DNA of 64,000 nt from Phallusia mammillata. Lineage: Eukaryota > Chordata > Ascidiacea > Phlebobranchia > Ascidiidae. The stretch lies in assembly GCA_003260075.1 (NCBI GenBank), contig QLIY01000059.1, positions 71,599-135,598 on the forward strand, written 5' to 3'. The notes beneath the pieces were generated by a model. That model was given only the letters and a program-made list of their open reading frames with translations, made no database searches and was not told the origin of the DNA. A program made the translations under genes and the position numbers. This document shows, piece by piece, positions 15,264 through 28,000 of this stretch (its first letter is position 1; every line of letters begins with the position of its first letter).

Positions 15264-15691
15264 CATCGCCCTATTCAGAGTCAATTTCTCACCATGATAA
15301 ACGCAGCTGGTACAAAAGCGGCGGTGGGATTCACTGTGAAAACACCCACCCAGACATATATCACGGCCGTTGCCGATCTCTTGTTTTCGTCACAATGCCT
15401 AACACCTGTTGTGACACAACAGAACAACACGGATTTGTTGCGTCTTTTAAATAACCGTTCTCGCCGTCCGGAAGCANCATCGCCCTATTCAGAGTCAATT
15501 TCTCACCATGCTCAAACGCAGCTGGTACAAAAGCGCCGGTGGGATTCACTGTGAAAACACCCACCCAGACATATATCACGGCCGTTGCCGATCTCTTGTT
15601 TTCGTCACAATGCCTAACACCTGTTGTGACACAACAGAACAACACGGATTTGTTGCGTCTTTTAAATAACCGTTCTCGCCGTCCGGAAGCA
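15264..15691. repeat. Duplication (213 bp) around a single N
   Basis: Copies 15264-15476 and 15478-15691 are nearly identical with N at 15477. The reading frames seen here in both copies are by-products of the join. Confidence 0.92.
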
Positions 15692-16042
15692 ATCCGTTCG
15701 AACGGTCACCCTTCGCTGCGCGCGTTTGACGAGGCGTGACCGGCAAAAAAGGCCTGCAAACTTTGGCTGGCATTGAGCACCAGTGAAGCGAATTTATTAT
15801 AAGACCCGCTGGCCTTGTGGTTGCATTGAGGAATGGTTTGGTTTTGTGCGTTGAACAGCAACGTGAAGTAGGTAGCCATGATATTTGTTGTATTTTCGAA
15901 AAAGACAGAAACAAAAATAGTGTTACTTTTTGAAATTTGTGCTGATCTAGTATCTTTATGCTGCAGGCTTTAAGTTCAAGATATTGTAGGTCTCATAATA
16001 CACGCTGCTTTAAATAATTCATTGCGATCACCTTGGATTAAC

Positions 16043-19000
16043 ATGAAACATCTTGTGGCCGTTGACCACTCGGACAAGAGCCTGTCCCTTAAGGGCGATT
16101 CACTGGTCATCACGGTAAGTTTATTTTGGCGTCACACTGAGCTTGTTGATTCTGATGAGTCCGATTTTGGGTCAAGTGTTTTTGCTGAGCCACCTTAAGC
16201 CGAAGGCTCTTAACTTGAAGATGTAGTGCGATCAAGGAACCTGGCGACTTATGTTTTTGTCGTCTGTGTGCTGATACAACAAACGACCGCTGGAGATTAA
16301 CAAGAGTGGCGATTTGCGCGCTTAGCATTCCTCTGCCCAAATCCAGGTGGCCAAATCGAATTCCAATCGCTATTGTCATTTATTTTTTATCTGCACATCC
16401 AGTCTTCTCTGTGTGCACAAGCACCACCCAGCCTTTCTAAGCAAATTGAACGCGTTTGACAATCACCAGTGACAGCGCTGGTTCTATGCAGCCGTTGAAT
16501 ATCTGGGATTGTCGTGACATTCGGAAGCTCTTGAGCTGTACAAATATTTGTTGGTGCTGTGTCGAAGATTGACGACGGCGCGATCGCTTTAAGACGAGTT
16601 GCAGCCCAATTCGTTTCCCGATAAGAGATGCCTCTTGACTTGGGATTAGATTTTAGCTCACTGTGTGTCGTGCTGCTCCAATTGTCAATAACATTAGCGT
16701 TTGTTGCCTGCGCGAATGCACTCTTATAGCGAGTTTGCAAACCCACACAGTACAGCCAACTTTTTTTAATTTTTACGAAAACTCCATTACTCTATAAATA
16801 GAATACAAGTTTTGAGGGACTTTCGCAATGATATTTCGGGAAGAGTTTTCGTCTCGAAGGGGGATCGATAACTGCTAAAATAGCGTGAAAAAACTTGTCT
16901 TCAAACCGCTGTGCCAAAATCATGACTTTTGTGGTTGGAAATATACGCGAACTATATACGTTTATCATGTTCAGAATTTTTATAGCCTTGAGTCTTATCT
17001 GTGGCATACTTTGTTGATAGGACGAGAATGCGAAACTTCGTGAGCAAATGGATGCGATGATGACTGCCATGAAGCAGAAGGAAAGCGAGAAATCGTTGAT
17101 CCTGAATCGCCAGAACACACTTGGCCACGGTAAGACATTAATTTCAAGCCCAAATTTTTAATATTTTTATTCGACCGTAGTCATTGTTTTTTCGCAGTTA
17201 AATACAAAGACATCTGCGCTTTTAAGTTTATTGAACATTTTAGTGCAAAATTTGCAGCTTTATTGACTTGCATCCAAATAACAAATACGTGCACAGATAT
17301 TGATACGTTGTCGAACGACGATGGTCTGAGTTCATCGCTGGACGATCTTGCTTCCGCTGCCAGTGGCGACGCCTTACAATCCACTTCAGTATCAAGATCC
17401 ACATCAACAGAAAATCTCCTCGATGATGGATCTATCTCATATTCACATTCAGGTAATTTCAAACTTTGACCCTACATCGAAAGTCCTTAACCGGGGCCAC
17501 TTTTGTTTGCTGTTTTTGTGGCAATAATAAAGACTTGGGCTGTTTCAGGGAACAAGTAATGTCTGTTATGTATAATTTTGTGGAATACTCTGTCTTGAAA
17601 AGTGTCTGATTTAGCTGCTGCCGTGTTGGTTTTAAGTCACTGTTTGCCTCTTAGGCGTGTATGTGCAGTATCGCCCAATTTAAAGTTTTTAATGAAGTTT
17701 ATTTGAAAATGCTCGAAAATTTTCATCAGCGAAATCAGTGTTTATCTTCGGTTTCTTCGTATATGAAAACAAAGCCCAAATATTCTCCCCGTTGTGTTTT
17801 CCTCAATTTCACGCTTGGCTCGGTGACATATACCAACCCACCGCCAATATTGGTTCGCGCAGCGCCCAAAAATGTCACCACCTCCGTCCGTGGGGTATTT
17901 CTCCCAATTAGCGCCACTTTCGAATCACGCAGCGGTTTTTAAATGCACGCCGCGCCAGAAATGCGTTGTTTCCGCCCGAAAATCAATTTGTTGTGTTTCA
18001 AATTTTAGCGTCACGCTCCGACGATAAAACGTCAGAGGGTGGCATCAGCGAATCGTCGTCGGTCACGGTTGCCTGCCTCACCGAACGTATTCATCGTATG
18101 GAGGAAAGTCACATTAGCACTAATGAAGAACTCGAGGCTACAGTGCAGGTACAATACACACTATTTTGTGCCTTTAAAACCAGTGTTTCTCGCAATGTTC
18201 TCAAACTTCATAACCACAGGGCGCACCTTAACAACAACAACAATTTTAATGGCGGGTTGAACAAACGCAATTCTGTGTATTTTAGACCAGTGTTTCTCGC
18301 AATGTTTTATCCAGCGGTGCACCATTGATAGTAATGTTGAAAAATCTGTCATTTCACGAGATTTATATTATACAAACAGCTTTCGCACCGTTTGGGAACC
18401 ACTGATTTAGACATACACTTGCCTATCTTCATATTTTGGGAAAGTCTTGAATTGGAATCTTTCTGTGACCCACGCTTGCTCTATATGTCATTTGTATTAG
18501 GCCCTTTGAATAATCGGAATGCATGGAAAATATAGCAATTGAATTTAACATACTTGGTTTATTATGATTTCTGTACTGTAGTTCATCTTTTATGTAGCAA
18601 ATAATCAGGAACTATAATCTACTTCAGTCCTATATCAATCAACTTTCAAGCAAAAAATAAAACTATTTGGACGTAAACCTGAAGTCTAGGTTTTTTGTTT
18701 TTTCGAAATAGGAGCTCACAGACTTGCAGAAATCGGTACCGGAATTGACGATTGACAACGACCGCTTGCAGAAGGAGAAAGATTATTTGCTGGAGAAACT
18801 CGCAATTGCTGAAAAGAAATTATCCGAGCAAGCGTCCGAATCCGAACACCTCAGGGTAAGTCATCCACAATATAAACCTTAGCCAGTTCTGTATGTGATA
18901 TTTCAATACGACCTCAAAATTAACGCCGGAATATGTTTGAGAAATGGGCTTTAATCGTGAATCTGTGCAGCGTGTTGTTACTTTTTATTACCGGGGTTCT

Positions 19001-22000
19001 CGAAAGTGCTTTACGACTATGTTCTGTACAACCTGCAAGGTCGTGCAAACAAACGCAATCGGTTGCATGCATGTATATGCAGAATGCGACAAAATTCAAC
19101 GGGTTAAAATTAAATAAAGGTGTGCTTGGAATCCTTTACTAACATTGATCCATTTCGTGTATACGTTAAAAAGCATTCGTTGTGTAGTATGCAGTTATTA
19201 GGGGTTACACAGTAACATGTTCGTAATAAGGCTGGATGACCATTAAAATGATTTCTGTATAACAATGTTGTACAGTGCTGTATACAGTGCTGAGTTTCCA
19301 GCTACATTATGGACCTGTATGTCATTTTCAACGAACCGATACTTTACATATTTGGTCGCGGTAGCTTTATGTTTTACAACGAAACTGCGTGTAATGCACA
19401 TACAGCATACAAGGAGCACTGACCGTACACGGGTAATTATAGAACTCGGTCCAACATACATTGTTAGTCACAACGCAATGCAAGTGCTGTACATGCATTA
19501 TACACGCTACGTAAGCATCAGTTCAGAACATCGTGTGGGTCACGCGTTTCCTGTCAAAGCAGTAGAAGCAGGTGGACTATTGCATGATTACTCATAGATC
19601 TCGCTCGTTCCCAGGCCCCCTTCCCAGGCTTCTGACGCAAGATCTGCACCCGTACAACCTTCACTGCCAGCCCAAGAGATTATACAGGCACGAAGCCCTA
19701 ATTGCGAGTTGTTATACCAGGGTTGCTTGATCGATCCCTCTCTCGTTTTCGCCTTTTTCTATTTTCTCTCGCCTGGCGATTTTTCTTTCGCGTTCGCCCC
19801 CGCGGGTTGAGTCATTAGCTTCGGCTGACGCTAGAGAGTGTTGTCGTGGGTTTGGAGGAAACGCGATTAGTCGTGCTGCGTTGCGTTGGCCTGTTGTTAA
19901 AGCCGAGATTAGATCATCTGTGAGCCGATCGTCCTTTGTTATTGTTGCTTTTCGACGTTGAGTAGTGTTTTTGCACAGCAGTTTTCAGGAAGGCTAATAT
20001 ACCGGTTAAACATGTATGAAATGAAGGTTAGATAGACAAACGTTTGGGTTGGGTTTAATCAGGGTATGAAAAGTAAAAAGCGGTTGCATCAGATATACTG
20101 ACTATATAAGCCGCATATACTTTTATTGAGGTTAGATACATATATGTGTATACACTTTAGGTTGGTCAGACTCACTGTACTAAAAGTAGGTTTAAATTAC
20201 ATGCATTTTTTGATATCAGTTGTGGGAAATGTGTTTACATCAGATAATTTGACATTTCGCGCAAGTTTAGATTTGGCCGCCGCAGTTGTTGCCATAACAA
20301 CACGAGCTAAAACTGTCAAAATTTTCCACGCCTAGCATCAGTAGGTCAAGCGGTGGCAAAACAGGGCACTTGTTTTCCCAAAACGGCGAATGGAATCGAA
20401 GAGGATTTGCGTTGAACCGATTTGACCCTCAGCCAGGCCACCACAGCTCCTATAGCTGCAGCGTTAAGGGATCGAGGTGCGGTCGAATTGCTTCCTAGCT
20501 GACACTTCACGAGTGCGCCGAAGACCGCGGAAGCTGGCATGGGGCCAGTGTCACGGCAGCCTGACAGGAGCGAATTGCTGTGTTTGTCCTGAAAGTTTGA
20601 GTTAGGTCGTCTGGGTTGCGTAACCTCGGAAGGGTGTTGCAGAAATAAATGTGCCATATTATCGTGCTTATACCACATGGTAGTTTTGTTTTCCTGTTTT
20701 AATCAGTTGCGGCAAATAAATCCACGATTTTGGTCTTAAGCCATTGAATATATTTGGCATATAAGCGGGTATTTTTTTGTATCTTAAATAGCACTATTTT
20801 TGACAAGGTTTGTAGCCTGACTTTTTTTAATAGCAAAACGCTTCAAAATAGTTAAGGGGGGGGGGGGATTCTTAAATAGCACTATTTTTGACAAGTTTTG
20901 TAGCCTGACTTTTTTTAATAGCAAAACGCTTCAAAATAGTTAAGTTATAGAGAAGAGGCATTCAGTCAATTTTTTTCACTTGACTGTCATTATTTCCGAA
21001 GCAGGCACGTGCTTTCTTTGTGTTTTGTGCTCTGCTTTAGAATTAGGTAACGCGCCATTTGTGGTGCCAAATGCCATTCTTGCAATAGAACCTTGCCTTT
21101 ACGAAATAAAGTGGACTTAGACCTAACGGTTTGCTGCAAAATACAATAGATGTCACAATGCCCTTTCTGCTGAAATCGGATAGAAAGCGCTGTAGAATTT
21201 ACACTAAACAAAGTCCGCCGGTCACAACAATTCCAGCGGTGTTGCTAATCACTTTCCAGAATTACGAAAGCAAAAGGGGGGGGGGAAAATCGGATAGAAA
21301 GCGCTGTAGAATCTACACTAAACAAAGTCCGCCGGTCGCAGCAATTCCAGCGGTGTTGCTAATCACTTTCCAGAATTACGAAAGCAAAATCTCATCAACC
21401 TGGGGGGCCATTATTTTCCCTCGCAAGTGCACAAACTTGGCGTGTGTGCCAATCGATCTTTTCGGCGGCCTTGCTGATCGATCGATTTTGCTGCCAACAA
21501 CGAGCGCCGAGCAGCGCTCTCCCTCGTATTGACGTTAATCCTTGCAAAGCTTTGGAAAATTCGATTTTGTTGCGGAGGCCTTGTTGTTCACTGGCAATGG
21601 AGTTGCAGACTAGGATTTTTCAACGTGCCTGTTTACGTGCGCTTGTTAAGCTGGTTTACGGGCGAGCTTTGTGTGCATGTACTGTACCTTTACAGAACTG
21701 ACCGACGTTGTTCTTTGAAGACTAAATTTTAAGCAAACTTTTTCTTGATTTTCATCAACACTAATTAAGGTCAATTGGCGTAAGAATCGTGGGTTGGTGA
21801 AAGAAAACGATCGTTTCAGGTGGCCCTGCTCTTATTTGGAGATCCAATCACTTTTACGTATAGATCGAACAGCGTCACTGCGCAAACAAACACGTTATAC
21901 TGGCTATTGCACAACGTGCGTTATCTCGCGCCAAACGAGCGAGTTTAATAGTTAACTTTGCCCTCTAAACCGGCAGATATCAAGTGTTTGTGCCGGCCCA

Positions 22001-25000
22001 CGCGTTGTATGCGTGCTTTGTTTGTGGCTCAACCCGTTCTTGGCTCCTGCAACGCCCAGAAGTGTTAGAAAGTAATGAGGCAAAGGTCCATCAACAACGA
22101 ACTGTCAAGCTTCCAAGTTCAGCATAATGTCAAGTGGTGTATGGCATTAAGTGTTCCGCGAGTTAATGGTTTTAATTTTAATTCCCGCATTAGCAGGAGT
22201 AGGAAATCCGGCAACAACAAAGTTGTAAAGATCAAAACCAGTGTATTTCATTAAAGGCCAAATCAGTTTATGCGGTAAAAATCAATGTTTTGTATTTGTA
22301 AATGGAACAGACTTGCTTGTTATGAGAGACCGTACGTAGAAATGAAGATTGTTGTCAACTAAACATGTTTTCGATGTGGGGGGGGGGTTACTTATAAATG
22401 GAACAGACTTGCTTGTTATGAGAGGCCGTACGTAGAAATGAAGATTGTTGTCAACTAAACATGTTTTCGATGTGAATTTGCCGTAGTGAGGCGCAGATGA
22501 GTTAGTAAAGACCGACATACCTTGCGCTGCGGAATTTCTTGTTTGTCCATCTTTACTATGCCGACGACATGCTTTCGACAAACTGACCTTCCGATCTTCA
22601 ATGTTTGCATACACTTGTTTTTAATGGGCCAAAATCGGCTTAGCTCGGTCGTCAACCTGTTTACATTAAGCATTTATGCTATATTACCGTGTTCGTTTGC
22701 AGGATTTGTGTTTGCCTAGGCGTTTGTTTTGTTAAGTGCTGAGCACACAGTATATATATAAAGGCCGTTGCAATGATACTGACCGAAGGAACGGTGCTGC
22801 AAAGTCCTTTGCATGTTTCTACCTCACGACAAGTGAGTAAAAAGCCAAAGGCGTATTACCAAATAGAACACAAATGTGGATGCATTAGTTTGTGTAGTTC
22901 TTTATCTTTGAACTAAATTTACGCAAAAATAGCATGTGTAAACACTATCTTATTTTCACAGGCCTTGGTGACGGATCACTTGAACGACGACACGAACCAC
23001 AGTGATCTTAAACAGCAGTACGTCCATCTGCTTAACGAGAGAGAGCAGCTAATTCAGGTTCAGGAGTCGATGAGCAAAGAGCTCCGCGTGTCCGAGGAAG
23101 AGAGGAAGAAGGCTCAGGAGCTGGGTGACGCACTTAAAGAGCGACTTCGACATTTGGAACGTGAATTGTCAAAATCTAACACCGAGAAATCAATGCTCGA
23201 TAAACGCCTGAAGGTAACTTGCAAATGGAATTAAAAACAAAGTACAGTAAACCTTGATTAATCCGGACCCGTTTGGACCAAAAATTGTCCGAATTAGGTG
23301 AAGATTAAGCGGAGGTTTACTGTACATGGTTTGACAGTTTATTGCGCGTAAAAAAATCAATGTGGTTCTTTTTTTGCCTTATTCGAATAGAATAAAACAT
23401 GAACGTTAAATTTGATGACACTTACCAAGTCAACTTAACACAAACAGCCACCGAATAGACCGAGTGCTAGGTCATGCAAACTGCCACTTGTTGTTATACA
23501 CAAATTTTACAGGCTTGAACAAGGAAAAAAAATGATTTATTTGGGGCAAATTTAATGATAACATCTCTAACCATTTTCCTTTGTCTTTTCCAGGAGACCA
23601 AAGCTTGTATGGAGGAGGAGCATAGTGACGTCATACAGAAGTTAGAAGAGGAGTTACGTAAGGAGAGACAGCGGATTATTGCAATCACTGGATCACTGCA
23701 TGACGATGAGTCTGGCAAAAACATGCTTGAACTTATGGATGCCCTGCAAAGCGAAAAACAGGTAACATATAAATATATTTGGATTCAATGTTTGTGAGGA
23801 ACAAAGCTGCTTTTAAGGCAATTTGGTATTCAGTTGTGTGATGAAGCATAAAATTACGGTGGTACATGTAGCAAATTTGCACAACTAAAAAAAATGGATA
23901 TAAATTATTTTTGAGCCAATATTTGCAGTCCCGTTGAAACTTCGTTTTTGATGCAAACAAAAATGAAATTGGAAATTTTGACAATTGGAAATATCATGTC
24001 AATCGAAAACTGCTGTATAAACCTGTTTTGCAATCCTGAAAGACTTCGCACCGGTTTAATAGTTCTTTAACAATGCAGGACCTCGAGGACAAATTCCTCA
24101 TGATGGAAGAAGACTTCACGCATTGTCAGCACGAAAACGAAAGGTTTGATGCCCGCATTGCCGATCTCGAAGAAGAACTGGAGGCCACAAATGCCAAGGT
24201 ACTATCCCACAAAACACAGTCACAAAAACACTTGTCAAGTGCCAAACTAACAACAATTTCCGGGTTGGGTCGTCTCAGTTCATTTACCAAAGCCACCAGC
24301 TGCATCTAATCGCCCGTTTAACTCACGTGGCCTTTCCCAGCGCATGTGAACGTCTGGACGCGGGAAATTTGGCACTTTATTCCGGCCGTTAGCTACTCAA
24401 TTGTATTTAAATCTCGACTTTGCGCCTTGAATGTAGATTAGAGAATCGTTAGTACCAAAGACGTGACAGGGCATTTGTTGACTAAATTTTTAAAGCATTT
24501 TTACGCGACTTGACACAGATCAAAGAAAGCGGGGGGGGGGCAAGACGTGACAAAGCATTTGGTAAATAAATTTTTAAAGCATTTTTACGCGACTTGACAC
24601 AGATCAAAGAAAGCGTGATGTTAGCAACCGAGCCAAACGTCATTTCGACAAATTAACTGTCACGTACTCCAGCGAAAATAACCGAACGACCTGGCAACCC
24701 GTTCTGAGTCACTCCTTATGGAAACTCGTACGGCGCTGCACAAGATTAGCTGTAAACAAAATAACCGACTCATGGATTTCGTGTCGCCCGTCAGTGGGAA
24801 AATCATGTGGAAAATCCAAAGGGCTCTAATCTCCTAAAGCAATCTTCCTTGGTGGCTTGTGAATCACATTTTCAAGTATCCATGAGTTTAACTATGGGTT
24901 ACCATCTTTGCAATGACATTTGTTAAAAGAAGATAGGAAAAGGTTAAAAGTAGTAGCAATTGAAATAGTACATTAAACCAAGACTACATGTCAAATATTA

Positions 25001-28000
25001 TAAACTTGTTAAAAATATGGACAGTTACACATCACATCGTATTGTTTCGTTGCTGCCACCTATCGACAAATGTTCTTTGGCTGAATTGACAATGGTAACT
25101 GTTGATGGGCCTACGCTAATGCCAAGTTCTAATAAATCATTTTGCATTAAATCGTGTTAACAACCCCACCATTTTTGTTACAGTCCAAGAAGGATTTGTC
25201 AGAGCTGTCAGAATTGATTGACAGACTTCAAGAAGATTCTCGAATGAAGCAAGCCAACTTGGACGAGGTTAACGAGACTTTGTTCGTGATGGAAGATTCA
25301 GTCGAACAACACATCGCAGTGAAGAAGCACGACAACCACATAATACAACAGCTCAACAACCAGATATCAAACCTCAAGGTACAAGCCCAACACTATCGCA
25401 CACATGGCATTATATAGGAGTTTTTGTTTTTAAACTGTTAACACATATAATTGCTTTAATACTCCAATTAGCAAATGTGACTATGCGAGCCCCTAGGGAT
25501 ATAAAACCTTATGACATTACTTTAACCGGTTTTTAACGTCACTAATGTTTGACATCACACTTTAAGACAACTTCGACCAAGCACCAAATAATACCTTAGT
25601 CTGGCATTATGTTTTTCGGAACGTTACCTTTCTGTCGATGTTTTAATGTTTACCATAGGGGGGGGGGACTCAACAACCAGATATCTAACCTCAAGGTACA
25701 AGTCCAACACAATCGCTCACATGACATTATATAGGAGTTTTGTTTTTAAACTATGAACACATAAAGGTGCTTCAATACTCCAAAATGTGTCTCTGATATC
25801 AGTGATATATAACCTCATGACGTTACTTTTATCGGTTATTACGTCGCTTGTGTGACATTACACTTCAAGTCAGTTTCGACCAAGCATACCGTAGTTTGGT
25901 AGTATGTTTCTGCCTTACCTTGCAGTTGTTTTTTAGGGTTGAACTAAGTTTTAAACCCTTCTCTTTTGCACAGGAGGAACGCTTTCGTCTCGAGAAAGAA
26001 ATTCAACAGCTTAAGAAGGAGCAACGAACACAGACGGAAGAGTGGAAACAATTCCAGGCCGATTTACAAATGGCAGTTATGATTGCCAACGACATGAAAG
26101 CAGGTAGGTCGACCCTTTAACTTTAAGCCACGTATATTAAGTACAAAAATCTTACTTAAAACGCGACTGATCTTACTACAGTAAACCTTGGTTAATCTGG
26201 ACATATTTGGACCCAAAAGTTTGTCCGGATTAGGCTAATATCCGGATTTACCGATATCGATTAGTTCTAGCCTCACCACATCACAAATCATTTGTACCTC
26301 GAGTTTTTTTTCCGAATTAGGCGAAGATCCGGATTAATCGAAATCAGGTTCAACTAAAGTTTACTGTGTATCCAACTTTGTCTTGAATACGGCCCTTTCA
26401 AATTTCATCGTGATATTTTTCACAACAATCTCACAAATACGCTTGCCGTTGTATTCAAACGTTACCTGATGTACATCTGCGTAGAAACCCAAGCCGAAGT
26501 TGCTCGTTTGCGCGAAGACAACCAGAATCTGGACGAGACGGTCACTAAACTGCGGGTGGAGAACGAACAGCTGAGAAGAAGACGTGTGTCCTCTGTTTCC
26601 GCCTCTTCTGCAGCGATCCTCGAGGCGGCCGCTCTTCGCCAGGGAGTCGGACGCAGCTCCGTTGAAAGCAACATCGCTGTTCTTCGCGAGGTTAGTTGTA
26701 TAGAGTTGTATGAGAAATATTGTATCTAGTAAATACGTTTCACCAATAGCTGTTGTCATCATCAATGAAAAAGCGATTGTAGAAACAACTGCAGTAAAAT
26801 GTATTCAATAAATAAGTTGCCCAGGCAGTTTTTTATTTAGCTGCCTGAAACTTATACCACGCAAGATGCTATTTACTAAATAACATGGTTGTTTTGATGT
26901 TCTGACATGTAACTAACCCATCTCTCGTTCTACAGACTTACAAACGCCGAACAGGCGAAACATCACCCGGCGTACAATCCCTGATCAAGTCTTTCGACAG
27001 CCAAGCGTCCACCCCAGTACCCGGGGAAGCACCATCCTCACCCACACGGGCCCAACCGCCCCTTGTACCCGCCAACAGCGTCCCAGCTGACCTTGGTACA
27101 CCGGCGTTCAGCCCCTCCAAAACCCAGGCCCCCAAAATGGGTCAAGTCCCAGTACGAGCTGGATCAAGCCCCATAACTGCCACAGTCAGTCCGATGCAGC
27201 GCCACCATTCCATGAGTTCGATAACAACGTCCATGTCACAAGGTGGTACCCCGCCCTCGTCTTCCTTTGCCACGAAGCTTCAGACGAGCTCAAACGGCGA
27301 TTCAGCGGCGAGCAGCAAACCCGGAACCCCTGACAGTAACAGGAGTGGAGGTGTGTTTAAGTTTAGGCTTATGTGGTTGTCACTTCAATATGGAGTAATA
27401 ACAAATGTGTTTGTTTGACTTACAGTGGCCGGAACCGACCTTTCCCAGCTTTCGACTTTGTTGCGACGCAACTCCACGCAAGAACCGAGGAAGACTTCTA
27501 CGGACGGACGCAAGCCACAAATGCCCGGTTAGTTTCTTATCTACTCCATTAAGGATTATCATCATACAAAATATACTCTATTTCACGGATGATAAAAAGT
27601 TTTTTGTGGAAACGTTGAGTTAAAGATTTCCAACTTGAATGTAACATAAATGCGGTCTTAGTTAAGCTATATATTCAAACTTTATCAGAAAACTTTTTTT
27701 TTGTCAAGACTGTGCAAACATATTATGTTTCATAGAATGGAATAAGTGGATTTTTAGTTAAAATGTAACTATTTTTTAGGCATTCTCGATCGACTGGGGC
27801 CATCCACACCTGGACCACGACATCCTCCTTCGTCGTTGCCCCCTGCGACCCCGGTTACCCCTGTAAATACAAAGCACCGACCCCATCCAACATCAACCCC
27901 TGTTGGTGACCCCTTGGTGTCGCTAGCGAGGCGGTACGGTGGCTCGAAAAGAAACGCGCTTCTAAAATGGTGTCAAGAAAAAACACAGGTAAATGACTTC

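Larger units (their letters stand above)
1..16042. other. Long stretch with no supported gene
   Basis: Open frames here (longest about 158 codons, and that one crosses an assembly join) have no recognisable domain, no splice-linked partners and protein-unlike composition. Apart from the joins and one MITE listed separately I see no structured feature. It could be regulatory DNA, a long 5' intron of the cytospin gene, or contain exons of an unrecognised gene. Confidence 0.5.

Noticed and set aside
15294..15914. Overlapping frames on both strands
   Set aside because: They arise from the duplicated 213-bp segment around the N and have no recognisable product.
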